DNA from: Phycisphaerae bacterium
Lineage (GTDB): Bacteria; Planctomycetota; Phycisphaerae; Sedimentisphaerales; SM23-30
NCBI GenBank assembly: GCA_016342495.1
Contig: JAEIOG010000051.1
Coordinates: 1-34,708, forward strand
Direction: 5' to 3'
DNA: 34,708 nt
Part shown: piece after piece, positions 1 through 9,684 of the stretch
Position numbering within the stretch: the first letter of the stretch is position 1
Layout of the letters: each line of letters opens with the position of its first letter
The notes under the pieces: model-generated
The model's input: only the letters and a program-made list of their open reading frames with translations
Databases searched by the model: none
What the model was told of the DNA's origin: nothing
Program-made: the position numbers and the translations under genes

Positions 1-146
1 ATCGCGCAAGTTGCCTATTTTAACATTTTGTTTATTTCTCCAAATTCTTCAATTAAATTTCATGCGTTAGCCCTGATTATATTACTCTTTCTATTGCAAT
101 TTCCACTAAAAAAAGTTAAAATTTCTCAAACCTTAGAAATAAGGAT

Positions 147-190
147 GATTTGCCGCAATCTAGGGTACATGAAGATGATTGCGGCAAATC
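147..190. repeat. 14-bp perfect inverted repeat
   Basis: The arm at 147-160 (gatttgccgcaatc) is the exact reverse complement of 177-190, with a 16-base loop. It lies 32 bases beyond the stop of the minus-strand glutamine synthetase. No clear T-run follows it on the minus strand, so it may be an RNA 3' end stabiliser, a terminator of atypical form or a protein-binding site. The sequence shows only the symmetry. Confidence 0.6.
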
Positions 191-191
191 T

Positions 192-217
192 AGGTTTAGC
201 ACTTAAACCTTTTTTTT
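192..217 (+). terminator. Candidate intrinsic terminator, plus strand
   Basis: A 7-bp stem (aggttta 192-198 with taaacct 204-210) and a 5-base loop run straight into an eight-T run ending at 217. The orientation would stop transcription from a plus-strand gene to the left of the window, convergent with the glutamine synthetase gene. The stem is AT-rich, so strength is uncertain. Confidence 0.45.
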
Positions 218-221
218 CAAA

Positions 222-2330
222 TTATTTCAAAAACATCATCTGGGCATACGTAGGCAATGGCCATACATCCGCATCGACAATAGTTTCCAGCTTATCACAA
301 TAAGTCCTTGCCTGCGCCATCGCCGGGATAACTTTATTGCTATATGCATCCGCATTCAATTGGGTGCCTTCAACCGCTTCGGCTTCATCTCGCTGATTTT
401 CCAGATTCTCAACTGCATCGCTAAGACCGTCGATAAGTTCAGCTATTGTATTTAGTTTTTTACTTTGAGCTTTCGCAGCCAAACCAGATGCCTTGATAGC
501 TTCAGTCGCCGCCGCTAAGGTCCCGCAATAATCCATTACACACGGTAGAACTTGACGTTTGAGCATATCCAACATAGTGCGAGCCTCAATATTTATGGTC
601 TTGCTATAGGTTTCCAGCAGAATTTCATGGCGTGCCACAAGTTCGGCTTTGCTTAAAATGCCAAATTTTTCAAACAATTCAACATTATCATCGCAGGTAA
701 GATACTTCAAAGCTTCAGGTGCTTTCTTGAGATTAGGCAGACCACGTTTTTCAGCTTCGGCGACCCAGTCTTCGCTGTAGTTATCGCCATTGAAAATGAT
801 TCTTTCATTTTCTGCAATGATTTTCTTAAGCAGTTTTTGGGTTGCAGTATTGATATCTTCTGCTTTTTCCAGCTCGTCAGCGATATCTGACAATGCATCA
901 GCCACAATGGTATTAAATACAAAGGTCGGCCCTGCTGGTGACACCGTCGAACCGGGCATACGAAATTCAAATCGGTTGCCGGTAAAGGCAAATGGCGATG
1001 TACGATTACGGTCTGAACAATCAGTGGGCAATTGTGGCAGAGTCGAAACACCAAGCTGCAAGTTCCCGCTGGACTTTGACGATGAAACTCCACCCGTTTT
1101 GATTTGTTCGATAATATCATTTAACTGTTCGCCCAGAAACATTGAAATGATCGCCGGAGGTGCTTCGTGGCCGCCAAGGCGATGGTCATTTCCCGGTGAC
1201 GCTACGGTACTTCTCAGCAAACCGCTATAGTTATTGACTGCCTTAATAACCGCACATAAAAAGACCATGAAAATCATATTTTCATGTGGTGTACTTCCTG
1301 GATCCAGCAGGTTGATGCCATCATCAGTTGCCAGAGACCAGTTATGATGCTTTCCTGAGCCATTAACACCGGCAAATGGTTTCTCGTGTATCAGGCATAT
1401 CAAACCATGGCGTTTAGCAATCTTCTGCAAGGTTTCCATTGTCAGATGATTATGGTCATTGGCAACATTAACGGTCGAGAAAACCGGAGCTATTTCAAAC
1501 TGACCTGGTGCTACTTCATTATGCTGAGTTTTAGCTGTTACTCCCAGTGCCCACAGTTCCTGATTGACTTCAGCCATATAGGAGGCGATTCTCTCATCCA
1601 GTGAACCAAAATAATGGTCGGCCATTTCCTGACCGCGTGGCGAGGCCGCACCCAGCAGAGTTCTGCCGGTTAACAGCAGATCCAGACGTTTTTCATGGAA
1701 TTCTCTATCAATAAGGAAATATTCCTGCTCGGCACCCAGAGTCGCATAAACCATATTGGATGTCTCATTGCCTAAAGATCTTAGCACACGCAAAGACTGT
1801 TTATTAATAACATCCATTGAACGCAACAAAGGCGTTTTCTTATCAAGCGCCTGACCTGTATATGAACAGAATGCACTTGGAATGAACATTGTAGTGTTGT
1901 CGCCATCTCTTTTGACGAAAACCGGTGAAGTGCAATCCCAAGCGGTATAGCCACGCGCTTCAAATGTTACCCGCAATCCCCCTGACGGAAATGATGAAGC
2001 ATCTGGCTCACCTTTAATGAGTTCTTTTCCACTGAATTCCATGATAATTCTACCATCGGATGTTGGCGAAATGAATGAGTCATGTTTTTCGGCGGTCGAT
2101 CCGGTCATCGGATGGAACCAGTGAGTGTAATGGGTTGCCCCTTTTTCAATAGCCCAGTCTTTCACCGCATTAGCAACAACATCGGCGATTGAAGGATCTA
2201 ATGGATTGTTGCCAATCATTGTTTCTTTAAGTTGTTTGTATACATTTTTAGGTAGTCTGGCTCGCATCTCGGTATCGTTAAAAACCTGGCAGCCAAAAAC
2301 GTTTGATAAGGATTGATTGTCTGAACACAT
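222..2330 (-). CDS. glnN: Glutamine synthetase, type III (GSIII)
   Basis: ATP-dependent synthesis of glutamine from glutamate and ammonium in the cytosol; the main ammonium-assimilation enzyme. The 702-residue product has the length of GSIII rather than the ~450-470 of GSI/GSII. It carries the GSIII hallmark [15 protein letters not shown] near residues 72-86, the glutamate/ammonium-site signature [11 protein letters not shown] near 324-335, [15 protein letters not shown] near 378-392, and [18 protein letters not shown] near 443-460. The chosen ATG (2328-2330) is preceded at 12 bases by aggag on the minus strand (2343-2347). An upstream in-frame start at 2462 would add 44 residues that do not resemble the family. 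Long open leader upstream (see 2331-2889). The symbol follows the usual name for GSIII genes. Confidence 0.96.
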   Translation of the reverse strand: MCSDNQSLSNVFGCQVFNDTEMRARLPKNVYKQLKETMIGNNPLDPSIADVVANAVKDWAIEKGATHYTHWFHPMTGSTAEKHDSFISPTSDGRIIMEFSGKELIKGEPDASSFPSGGLRVTFEARGYTAWDCTSPVFVKRDGDNTTMFIPSAFCSYTGQALDKKTPLLRSMDVINKQSLRVLRSLGNETSNMVYATLGAEQEYFLIDREFHEKRLDLLLTGRTLLGAASPRGQEMADHYFGSLDERIASYMAEVNQELWALGVTAKTQHNEVAPGQFEIAPVFSTVNVANDHNHLTMETLQKIAKRHGLICLIHEKPFAGVNGSGKHHNWSLATDDGINLLDPGSTPHENMIFMVFLCAVIKAVNNYSGLLRSTVASPGNDHRLGGHEAPPAIISMFLGEQLNDIIEQIKTGGVSSSKSSGNLQLGVSTLPQLPTDCSDRNRTSPFAFTGNRFEFRMPGSTVSPAGPTFVFNTIVADALSDIADELEKAEDINTATQKLLKKIIAENERIIFNGDNYSEDWVAEAEKRGLPNLKKAPEALKYLTCDDNVELFEKFGILSKAELVARHEILLETYSKTINIEARTMLDMLKRQVLPCVMDYCGTLAAATEAIKASGLAAKAQSKKLNTIAELIDGLSDAVENLENQRDEAEAVEGTQLNADAYSNKVIPAMAQARTYCDKLETIVDADVWPLPTYAQMMFLK

Positions 2331-2889
2331 CTTTTTTTTAGTCTCCTGTTTCGTACCCTGATATTCAGTGGCCCTGTTACAAAAATTGTCTTTGCCTTTA
2401 TGGATCAAAGACTTTGTTTTAATATTATATTTTGCTATATGCAATAACTGTGCCAAATGCATAAGTGTTGTTTTATTGTTATTTTCCGGGTTTCACATCT
2501 TTTATTTCAATAAATTCACTACAAAAATGTCGCGAGCATCGCAGCAAGTCACAAAATTGTATCTCCAATGTAAATATCGCCAGAGATTTTATGATTTTGT
2601 TTCGATGAACAAGTTTAAAACATGACTCCAATAATTGAATTTATTCTTAAATACATTTCAATCAAGACCTTATGCGGTTAGAACATAAATAATAAGATGA
2701 ACGCTTTTGGCGTTTTTGCTCAATAGCACAACATTAATGTAACAATATCCCAATATAGCAACATTAATGTTGCCTAAATGGAAGTTTTAATGAATTCAAC
2801 CAGATTATATGTTCATTCTAGTCAGGTGCTTTAGGGAATGCAATCACGATAATGTAGTTTATGAATTATTGATGAGAAATGATACTTCT
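2331..2889. other. Intergenic region with paired palindromes
   Basis: 559 bases between glutamine synthetase and the HEAT-repeat gene. No convincing gene: the open frames here lack ribosome-binding sites and familiar composition. It contains the glnN Shine-Dalgarno (2343-2347), a possible minus-strand -10 box at 2424-2429 without a well-spaced -35, and two copies of a short palindrome at 2731-2740 and 2761-2770. Confidence 0.6.
2731..2773. repeat. Two palindromes 30 bp apart, possible operator
   Basis: The palindrome acattaatgt occurs at 2731-2740 and again at 2761-2770, exactly 30 bp (about three helical turns) apart. The second is part of a perfect 16-bp palindrome, gcaacattaatgttgc, at 2758-2773. 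Equal helical phasing is what a dimeric regulator pair would need. It lies about 400 bp upstream of glnN and just after the end of the HEAT gene. Binding is inference. Confidence 0.4.
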
Positions 2890-3438
2890 TTAAAATCTAA
2901 ATAGCCAATTGCGCTTGTATCCAATCCATTTCTGGGCTTCTTTTATTCCAGTAACGGTCAGGCTATACTTCGTATTAGCCAATTCATTAAGAACAGCTAA
3001 AGCTTCCAATTGATGGCTGCCTTTGGTACAAACCAGCTTTTTCACATAATTCAGGCCAGATTTATCACCCATAGCGAATAACGCTTCAGCCGCGCAACAG
3101 CAAACCGAAGGGTCTTTGTCATTCAAACAATCAAGCAGAGCGACCTTGGCAGAATGAGCCCGCAATTTACCCAGAGACTTACATGCCGCTTTGCGAATGA
3201 AACCGGTTTTGTCATTTAGACATCTGGATATCAGCGTGACGGCTTGGGGACCACGGATTTTTTCCAAGGCTTTGATTGCTGTGCGGCGGATATTGGGATC
3301 CGGTTTATGCAATAAAGTCATTATCTGAGCCATCTCTGTATAGCCAGAAGAACGGCCCGAACCTAATGCCGCTGCCGCAGCTAAGGTCTTGCTCCTGAGG
3401 GCATTTTGAGTTATTTGTCTAGCATTTTGTTGATCCAT
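2890..3438 (-). CDS. HEAT-repeat protein
   Basis: A 182-residue cytosolic protein made almost wholly of HEAT/PBS-lyase-like repeats. From about residue 37 the repeats run with a ~31-residue period, for example PDPNIRRTAIKALEKI, KTGFIRKAACKSLGKL and KDPSVCCCAAEALFAM, each with the conserved D/K-xx-[IV]-R-xx-A-xx-[AS]-L pattern. Such small proteins act as protein-protein scaffolds; no catalytic motif is visible. No signal peptide. The start ATG (3436-3438) has only a weak upstream aagg on the minus strand, some 25 bases away. It is separate from its neighbours by more than 130 bases on each side, so probably its own unit. The specific partner is unknown. Confidence 0.8.
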   Translation of the reverse strand: MDQQNARQITQNALRSKTLAAAAALGSGRSSGYTEMAQIMTLLHKPDPNIRRTAIKALEKIRGPQAVTLISRCLNDKTGFIRKAACKSLGKLRAHSAKVALLDCLNDKDPSVCCCAAEALFAMGDKSGLNYVKKLVCTKGSHQLEALAVLNELANTKYSLTVTGIKEAQKWIGYKRNWLFRF

Positions 3439-3575
3439 ATTGAAAATCAGCGCAATATCGAGGCCTTACCTTAACAAGGCTATACGCAAAACAAGTATAA
3501 AATATAATTACCGAGATGGCAAATTTTAGCTATTTTGAAATTATTCCCCGACTCCAGGTATGCCCACATGCCAAA

Positions 3576-4592
3576 TCATTTCTCCAGCCAAAGCTTATTC
3601 ATAATTGCCAGGTCATAAAGATTTACAAAACCATCATGGTTGAGGTCTGCGCCATCGCAATATTCATTGGACTTCTGACAATCAGCTCTGGTCCAGTTTA
3701 GCGAGATAATCCCCAAATCCAGTAAATCACATGTGCAGTCGGCAGCCAAAGGATTAGAATCTGGATCGTAAAAGAAGTTAAGCTCTGGGTTACTAGCTTT
3801 TAACTGAGGAACTAATATGCAATAGAATTTGCTGTCAAGCTGATTGCCAATCAGCCAGAATTGTTCGAGACTGTGTAAATTTGTAATTGTTTCAGGTAAA
3901 TTTGTTAGTTTGTTGGCAACGAGGTTTATTTGCCTTAATTGGTTCAAATTCCCGATTTGTTCAGGCAGAGACCTTATTAGATTATTGCTGGCATTAAGTG
4001 TTTTAAGTTCGGTGAGATTAGTAATCCCATCGGGCAGGCTTGATAGTTGATTTTGTCCCAGCGACAACACCTCTAAGTGTATTAAATTGCCTATTTCTTC
4101 CGGTATTCTCGTGATAATATTATGATGAAGCGAAATCTCCCGCAGTTCAATCAGATCACCAAAATTCACTGGCAGACAGTTCAGGTTATTATAATGCAGC
4201 CAAAGATATTCCAGTTTGACCAGTTGACCAACTTCCGGACAAATAGTTCCCAGCAGATTATTATTCAAATATAACTTTTCCAGATTAACAAGATTGCTAA
4301 TTTCCGCGGGCAGTTCGCTTATTTGATTATTATATAGATATAATTCTTTCAGATTGGTCGCATAGCCTATACCGCTGATGTCAACGATATTTAGCCCATC
4401 TGCGTAAAGCTTGGTAAGCTGTTGCATTTGGCTGACATTCGGGTCAGTTACACCCAGTTCCGTTTCGATAGCAGCTTTAAGGTTCTCATCAGCAAAGACA
4501 ACAATATTGGGGTCGTTGGCAGTATCTGCCAATATCTCCACTGCCATACCAAAGTTGAAATATATTAATATAAGGAAAAGTACATTTTTCAT
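3576..4592 (-). CDS. Secreted leucine-rich-repeat protein with C-terminal dockerin-like module
   Basis: 338 residues. N-terminal signal peptide (about 1-22, hydrophobic, cut near EILA/D). Residues about 60-265 form eight or so bacterial LRRs with a 23-residue period, such as LEYLWLHYNNLNCLPVNFG and LEVLSLGQNQLSSLPDGI. The C-terminus has a dockerin-type calcium loop, DLNHDGFVNLYD, followed by the helix LAIMNKLWL; the first half of the pair (CDLLDLGIISLNW) has kept the helix but lost the D-x-N-x-D loop. LRRs imply protein or glycan binding at the cell surface; the C-terminal module is typical of Planctomycetota secreted proteins. Start ATG 4590-4592 with gaggaagag just upstream. No enzyme domain seen. 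Confidence 0.85.
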   Translation of the reverse strand: MKNVLFLILIYFNFGMAVEILADTANDPNIVVFADENLKAAIETELGVTDPNVSQMQQLTKLYADGLNIVDISGIGYATNLKELYLYNNQISELPAEISNLVNLEKLYLNNNLLGTICPEVGQLVKLEYLWLHYNNLNCLPVNFGDLIELREISLHHNIITRIPEEIGNLIHLEVLSLGQNQLSSLPDGITNLTELKTLNASNNLIRSLPEQIGNLNQLRQINLVANKLTNLPETITNLHSLEQFWLIGNQLDSKFYCILVPQLKASNPELNFFYDPDSNPLAADCTCDLLDLGIISLNWTRADCQKSNEYCDGADLNHDGFVNLYDLAIMNKLWLEK

Positions 4593-5073
4593 TTTCTCTT
4601 CCTCTCAATGTAAGTTGATCATGGTGAAGTGATTAGATATACTCATAACCGTTGGAATTTCCCGTTTTGCCAATACATCAGATAAGTATTGCTGGTCTTT
4701 GGAACTGGCCCCTCAAGGAAAACCATAACTTTTTGGATATATTTGTAACATTTCAGTCACTTGGAGCAACCGGCGTTAATTAGCCGACAACAGCTGGTAG
4801 CGGTAGCGCCCAGCTAAAAAACGTAAACTGTGGTTTAACGCCGAAATTACTTTAATCATCATGAAATATGGCATAACGCCTTAGCACGGCGCTGCCGCTT
4901 CGTGATACTTTGCTTCATACGGCTAAAATATTACATATATTTTGATAATTCAAACTATCGCAATATTTAATTATAGTTAAATTATAACAATTTTGTCAAT
5001 TGCCAATGTCGATTTAAAACAAAAAAACCTGACAAATTTGCCAGGTTTTTGTTAATTTGGGAAAGATCACGCC
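4593..5073. other. Intergenic region between LRR and GLUG genes
   Basis: 481 bases without a credible gene. It holds the LRR gene's ribosome-binding site at the left edge, a small hairpin with arms agctgg/ccagct around 4793-4816, an AT-rich tract around 4930-5000, and the GLUG gene terminator at 5021-5050. Confidence 0.6.
5021..5050 (-). terminator. Intrinsic terminator of the GLUG-repeat gene
   Basis: Stem aacctg (5026-5031) with caggtt (5042-5047), extended inward by a caaatttg core across one mismatch, flanked by A7 on the left and T5 on the right. On the minus strand the hairpin is followed by a T7 run, 24 bases after the stop at 5074. The flanks make it potentially bidirectional. Confidence 0.8.
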
Positions 5074-8022
5074 TTATGGGCACAAACTTTCATCAATATA
5101 GCCACATTCCAGCCAGCTGTTGGCCAACAGCGAAAAATCAAATAAATCTACAATACAATCCCCACTTATATCCGCCAGTGGTGGCTTTGAACATTGACCA
5201 CGCTGCCAGTACAAAACCGGATAACTGTCTTCGGGCATAAACCATATTGCCTCATCGCCATTATCGTCAGTGAAATCCCAGTAAGGTTCAAATAATCCAT
5301 AAGTCTTCATTTCCACAGTAGTCAATCCAACCCCGCCAGCGCTTGTTTCCCTGCCACTAGTTTCAATATCCCAGCAACTATTTATGATGAGACTATCCGT
5401 ACTTACATCTACTAATCCGCCGGCGGTGTAACTGAAGTCCCAGCTGTATGTAGGAGGATTTTGGACTTCGCCAACAGCATAGCAGTTTTTAATAATTGAT
5501 CCCTCTTGGCAAATCCCACATAGCCCACCCAAATTAGGTCTTGTGGAGCTCACATCAAGAGAACGTTTAATAGTAGAGCTAGAGTAACAATCAATGATAT
5601 TTCCTTCGTAATTAACGCCACACAGCCCGCCAACTTTATTCGGCCCAGAGACAGTTCCTTCAGAGTATGATTTTGTAATTGTGCCGGAATTATAGCCACA
5701 CAGCCCACCACAACTGCCATAAGCAATGGTTTGGTTTACAATACCACTAACACCGCAACTATCGATATTCGCCTGTTCATTAAAACCACATAATCCACCT
5801 ATACATGGCAGATGATCAGGGAGATTTGAATTAAAATAGCTGCTACCGTATTGACTCGCTGAAATATTTTCAATTACAATATTTTTCAAAACTGTTTGTG
5901 AACCCGAAATAGTTCCAAATAAACCAATGGCATAAGCGCTATTTGGTGTTTGAAATGGGTAATCCCAATCACGAGATGATGTTGCAACCGCATTTATATT
6001 CAAATTAGATATCTTATATCCATTACCGTCATAGGTTCCGGCAAATTTAGTATCATCGGGGGCGATGACCGCATTATCAAAACTATACTGTTTAAGATCA
6101 ATGTCAGCTGTTTGAATATAGTGTTTAGTCAACAGTGCCGCACTTGAATTGATAGCTATCAAATGTTCAGCATTTTCTACCTTATATGGATTTGCCGCAG
6201 TGCCGCTCTGACTAGGCCTACCACCGGTTTGCCAGGCCAAAATTGGATACCCCGGTTCGGCAGGCATCTCCCAGATATCTTCAAATGATCCCTGAAAAAT
6301 CCAATATGGGGCAAAGGTTTCATAGTCATACATTTCTACCGTTGTTAATCCTTCTCCACCATCGCTATGGTCGATACCGGAAGTTTCAACATCCCAGCCA
6401 CAATTAATGATTTCCCCTTCAAAATTTATCCCGCAAAATCCACCAATATCATTATGTCCCTGAACAAAGCCAGTCGAATAACAATCTCTGATTGAACCAT
6501 GATAACTTGTGCCACACAGACCACCTGCGATATTATTACAATCGATGTTAACCGTAGAATAACAGTTATTAATTTGCCCTTGGCGATTATAACCGCATAA
6601 ACCTCCTGAATATTCATTCGCTTTGATATTGCCGGTAGCATAGCATAGGTTTATGTTTGCCTGATCATTGCCGGCAACCAGCCCGGCAACAAAATTTGAA
6701 CCCAGCCCGCCATTAATATTAATATTTTCGACCCCAAGATACTTAATTTCAGCAGTCTCACCTGAAATAGCCCCAAAAAGCCCTAGAAAGTCATTGTCGT
6801 CATTACTTGGGTCTTGATCAGATAAAGTATCAATTGTCAGGTTCAAAATTCGATAGCCATCCCCGTTGAATGTACCGGTAAATGCCGGCCCCTGATTAAA
6901 TATCTCGGTATCATCAATATCCGGGGCAATAACCGCCTGGGTGAATGAATATCCTGCAAGATCAATATCAGCCGTCAGAATATAATGCTTGTCAAGCAAA
7001 GATGCATTCGAGCCAATTGATATCAACTGGGTGGCATTAGAAATCTGATAAGGATTAACCACAGTGCCTCCATAGCTGGGTTTATAACCAGATTGCCAGG
7101 CCAGAATCGGATAACCCGGTTCGGCGGGCATCGCCCAGATGTTTTCAAATGGACTCTGAAAAATCCAATATGGTGCAAAGGTTTCGAAGTCATACATTTC
7201 TGCCGTTGTTAATCCAACCCCGCTACCATTGCTGTAATCGATACCAGAAGTTTCAATATCCCATTTGCAGGTAATAATTTGCCCTTCAGTGTTGACACCG
7301 CAAAATCCACCAATACCATTAGCACCCCTAACATATCCGGTTGAATAACAATCTCTGATAAAACCATGATAAGTTTCGCCACACAGCCCCCCTGCAATAT
7401 TGCTGCAATCTATGTTAGTTTTTGAATAGCAATTGTTGATTTTTCCTTGACGATTATAACCGCATATGCCACCGACATAATAGCCAGCATTGATATTGCC
7501 GGTAGTATAGCAGAGGTTTATATTTGCCTGATCATTGCCGGCCACCAGCCCGGCAACATAATCCGCCCCCGGTCCGCCATTAATGTTTACATTTTCAACC
7601 GCCAGATACTTGATTTCAGCCGCCTCACCTGAAACAACCCCAAAAAGCCCCAGAAAATCATTATTGTCATTACTTTGATTTGGGTCAGATAAAGTATCAA
7701 TTGTCAGGTTCAAAATTCGATAACCATCACCATTGAATGTACCGGTAAATGCCGGCCCCTGATTAAATTCCTCGGTATTATCAATATCTGGGGCAATAAC
7801 CGCCTGAGTGAATGAATATCCTGCAAGGTCAATGTCAGCCGTCAGAATAAAATGCTTATCAAGCAATTGTTCATTTGAGCCAATAGACACCAACTGATTT
7901 GCATTAGTAATCTGATAAGGGCTGGCCGCAGTGCCATCACCTCCATCAAATTCAAATGCCCAGCAGGAAGATGCAAACAATAAAACAATAATGATAGAAC
8001 AAATAGATAATAGCTTTTTCAT
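5074..8022 (-). CDS. Large secreted GLUG-repeat protein with C-terminal dockerin-like motif
   Basis: 982 residues. A clear signal peptide (1-22, MKKLLSICSIIIVLLF then ...SSCWA). The body has three large units (about 30-318, 319-606, 607-930). Each opens with PYQI/PYKV-type segments and TADIDL (beta-helix start), then GTFNGDGYRI-like turns, then GLUG motifs such as GGLCGYNRQGQINNCY and GGFCGVN that build a right-handed beta-helix rich in Cys. Units 1 and 2 are near copies. Each unit closes with a W-[DN]-x-ETSG...GLTT segment. The C-terminus ends in a single dockerin-like loop DISGDCIVDLFD plus FSLLANSWL. Such proteins act as adhesins or surface-exposed binders; no catalytic residues can be named. 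Start ATG 8020-8022 with aggaga upstream on the minus strand. It ends at a strong terminator. Confidence 0.88.
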   Translation of the reverse strand: MKKLLSICSIIIVLLFASSCWAFEFDGGDGTAASPYQITNANQLVSIGSNEQLLDKHFILTADIDLAGYSFTQAVIAPDIDNTEEFNQGPAFTGTFNGDGYRILNLTIDTLSDPNQSNDNNDFLGLFGVVSGEAAEIKYLAVENVNINGGPGADYVAGLVAGNDQANINLCYTTGNINAGYYVGGICGYNRQGKINNCYSKTNIDCSNIAGGLCGETYHGFIRDCYSTGYVRGANGIGGFCGVNTEGQIITCKWDIETSGIDYSNGSGVGLTTAEMYDFETFAPYWIFQSPFENIWAMPAEPGYPILAWQSGYKPSYGGTVVNPYQISNATQLISIGSNASLLDKHYILTADIDLAGYSFTQAVIAPDIDDTEIFNQGPAFTGTFNGDGYRILNLTIDTLSDQDPSNDDNDFLGLFGAISGETAEIKYLGVENININGGLGSNFVAGLVAGNDQANINLCYATGNIKANEYSGGLCGYNRQGQINNCYSTVNIDCNNIAGGLCGTSYHGSIRDCYSTGFVQGHNDIGGFCGINFEGEIINCGWDVETSGIDHSDGGEGLTTVEMYDYETFAPYWIFQGSFEDIWEMPAEPGYPILAWQTGGRPSQSGTAANPYKVENAEHLIAINSSAALLTKHYIQTADIDLKQYSFDNAVIAPDDTKFAGTYDGNGYKISNLNINAVATSSRDWDYPFQTPNSAYAIGLFGTISGSQTVLKNIVIENISASQYGSSYFNSNLPDHLPCIGGLCGFNEQANIDSCGVSGIVNQTIAYGSCGGLCGYNSGTITKSYSEGTVSGPNKVGGLCGVNYEGNIIDCYSSSTIKRSLDVSSTRPNLGGLCGICQEGSIIKNCYAVGEVQNPPTYSWDFSYTAGGLVDVSTDSLIINSCWDIETSGRETSAGGVGLTTVEMKTYGLFEPYWDFTDDNGDEAIWFMPEDSYPVLYWQRGQCSKPPLADISGDCIVDLFDFSLLANSWLECGYIDESLCP
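5190..7935 (-). repeat. Three in-gene tandem units, two nearly identical (867-bp period)
   Basis: Unit 1 spans about 7069-7935 and unit 2 about 6205-7068; equivalent anchor bases (for example gataaagtat at 7688 and 6821) are 867 bp apart. Long stretches, such as the one encoding the FNQGPAFTGTFNGDGYRI segment, are almost the same at the DNA level. Unit 3 (about 5190-6204) matches in protein pattern but is much more diverged and longer. This points to a recent duplication on top of an older one. Confidence 0.8.
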
Positions 8023-8282
8023 CTTTGCCGTCTCCTAAAAAAATGGGTTAAAACTAAAAAGTACTCCAACAATCTAATTTTACGCTTGTCTATATGAATC
8101 GGCAAGGTCAAAAATAAAAATATGAATTCCTACCCCGACTATTTTTCAAATAATAATATTGGTCATATTATCTACCTTGGTGATATTCGTAATTTTTAGC
8201 TTATATTTGACATTTTTACTACATTTGCATATACTCACATCTTAGTTTTTTTTGCTTTTCATTTTTTATCAGAAAGACGACT

Positions 8283-9452
8283 TTGAATAAACCAGAACAA
8301 GATTTTCAATATATAGACCATCAAGAACCCTTAGATCAGCTGACCGCCAAACTTATTGCTACCGATGATGAAGTAGCTATCGATATTGAAGCCGACAGTT
8401 TATATCACTATTATCATAAAGTATGCCTGCTACAGTTAACCTTTGATAGTAATGACTATATAGTTGACCCGCTTGCGGGGCTGGAATTTGATAATTTTTA
8501 TAATGCCTTGTCAGAAAAAGACTTAATTCTGCACAATGGCGATTATGATTTGCGAATGATGCGCAGCAGTTTTGGTTTTAAACTTAAAAAAACATTCTTC
8601 GATACCATGGTCGCAGCAAGATTACTTGGCTATGAACATTATAGTTTAGCTACAATCGTAAATGATATGTTCGATTTTAGTATGAGCAAGAAAGGCCAAA
8701 AATCAGATTGGTCGCGGCGGCCTTTAAGCGACATGCAAGTAGAATATGCAGTTTATGACACCAGATTCTTAAAACGCATAGCCGACGATTTTCGCGCTAA
8801 GTTGTTGGAATTAAACCGTTTACATTGGTTAGAGCAATGTTGTGATAAACTAATGGCTACCGTTGAAATCGATAAGCCCGACCCAGACCCGGATCGGCAA
8901 TGGCGGATAAAAGGCATCAAGTGGTTTAATCCCAGGCAGTTAGCATTAGTGAAAAATATTTGGCTCTGGCGTGAAGAACAAGCTCAGATAACTGACGTGC
9001 CACCATTCAAGGTCATGGGCAATCAATTAATAATAGATTTAGCGATTTGGAAATCAGAAAAACCTTATTCTAAACTCAAAAATGCGGATTGTCCGCGACT
9101 ACCCCGTAATTGTTCTGGTGATAGATTCAGGTCTCTGGGCAAAGCTATTAAGGATGCATTTGAGCTTAAAATCGAGGATTGCCCTCAGCCAATAAAGTCC
9201 AATTTTGTACCCCGGCCAGCGGGAGAGATGTTCAAGAAATTAAAAGATAGTTGCCAGGAGATTGCTGATGATTTGAAGATAGATTCTTCGGTTTTGGCCC
9301 CTAGAGCGGCATTAACTGCTATTTCTCGCAATCGGCCAACGACTGTTGATGAGATAGTTCAGTGTTCGGATTTATTGCCCTGGCAGGCGGAATTGATCAA
9401 TGATACGGTGCAGGACTTAGCCAGCAAGTATCCTCCGGAATTAACCTGCTGA
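8283..9452 (+). CDS. rnd: RNase D-like 3'-5' exonuclease with HRDC domain
   Basis: 389 residues, cytosolic. Hydrolyses RNA 3' ends (tRNA and structured RNA maturation in known members). The DEDDy nuclease core is intact: Exo I D34-I-E36, Exo II HNGDYDL (D89), Exo III Y155-x3-D159. An HRDC-like helical nucleic-acid binding domain follows at about 215-295 (NPRQLALVKNIWLWREEQA...), and a second, weaker one near the C-terminus (about 330-385), the layout of RNase D. The start is TTG at 8283-8285, with gaaag a few bases upstream; no ATG is available before residue 92, inside the nuclease core. Divergent from the GLUG gene across 260 bases. Confidence 0.88.
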   Translation: MNKPEQDFQYIDHQEPLDQLTAKLIATDDEVAIDIEADSLYHYYHKVCLLQLTFDSNDYIVDPLAGLEFDNFYNALSEKDLILHNGDYDLRMMRSSFGFKLKKTFFDTMVAARLLGYEHYSLATIVNDMFDFSMSKKGQKSDWSRRPLSDMQVEYAVYDTRFLKRIADDFRAKLLELNRLHWLEQCCDKLMATVEIDKPDPDPDRQWRIKGIKWFNPRQLALVKNIWLWREEQAQITDVPPFKVMGNQLIIDLAIWKSEKPYSKLKNADCPRLPRNCSGDRFRSLGKAIKDAFELKIEDCPQPIKSNFVPRPAGEMFKKLKDSCQEIADDLKIDSSVLAPRAALTAISRNRPTTVDEIVQCSDLLPWQAELINDTVQDLASKYPPELTC

Positions 9453-9684
9453 CCGAATGCGCATTTGGAGAAATTTCTTCGGGCACCAAAAGGCACCAAA
9501 CAGCACAAAATCTACCACAAAATGCAGAAATTGACAATAAATTACCGTTTTTTCCCTTTAAAACACCAGGTAAAAATGGCAAAACTGCGCAAATGGTTTT
9601 GAAGGTCGGTCCAAAATTGGTTAATAAACTGCAATGAAAAATTTAGATTTTGGGTATTTTTTTGATGAACTTTAAGGTTATTTG

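Noticed and set aside
2368-2625. 85-codon plus-strand frame opposite the glnN leader
   Set aside because: No ribosome-binding site and its start overlaps the upstream non-family extension of glnN.
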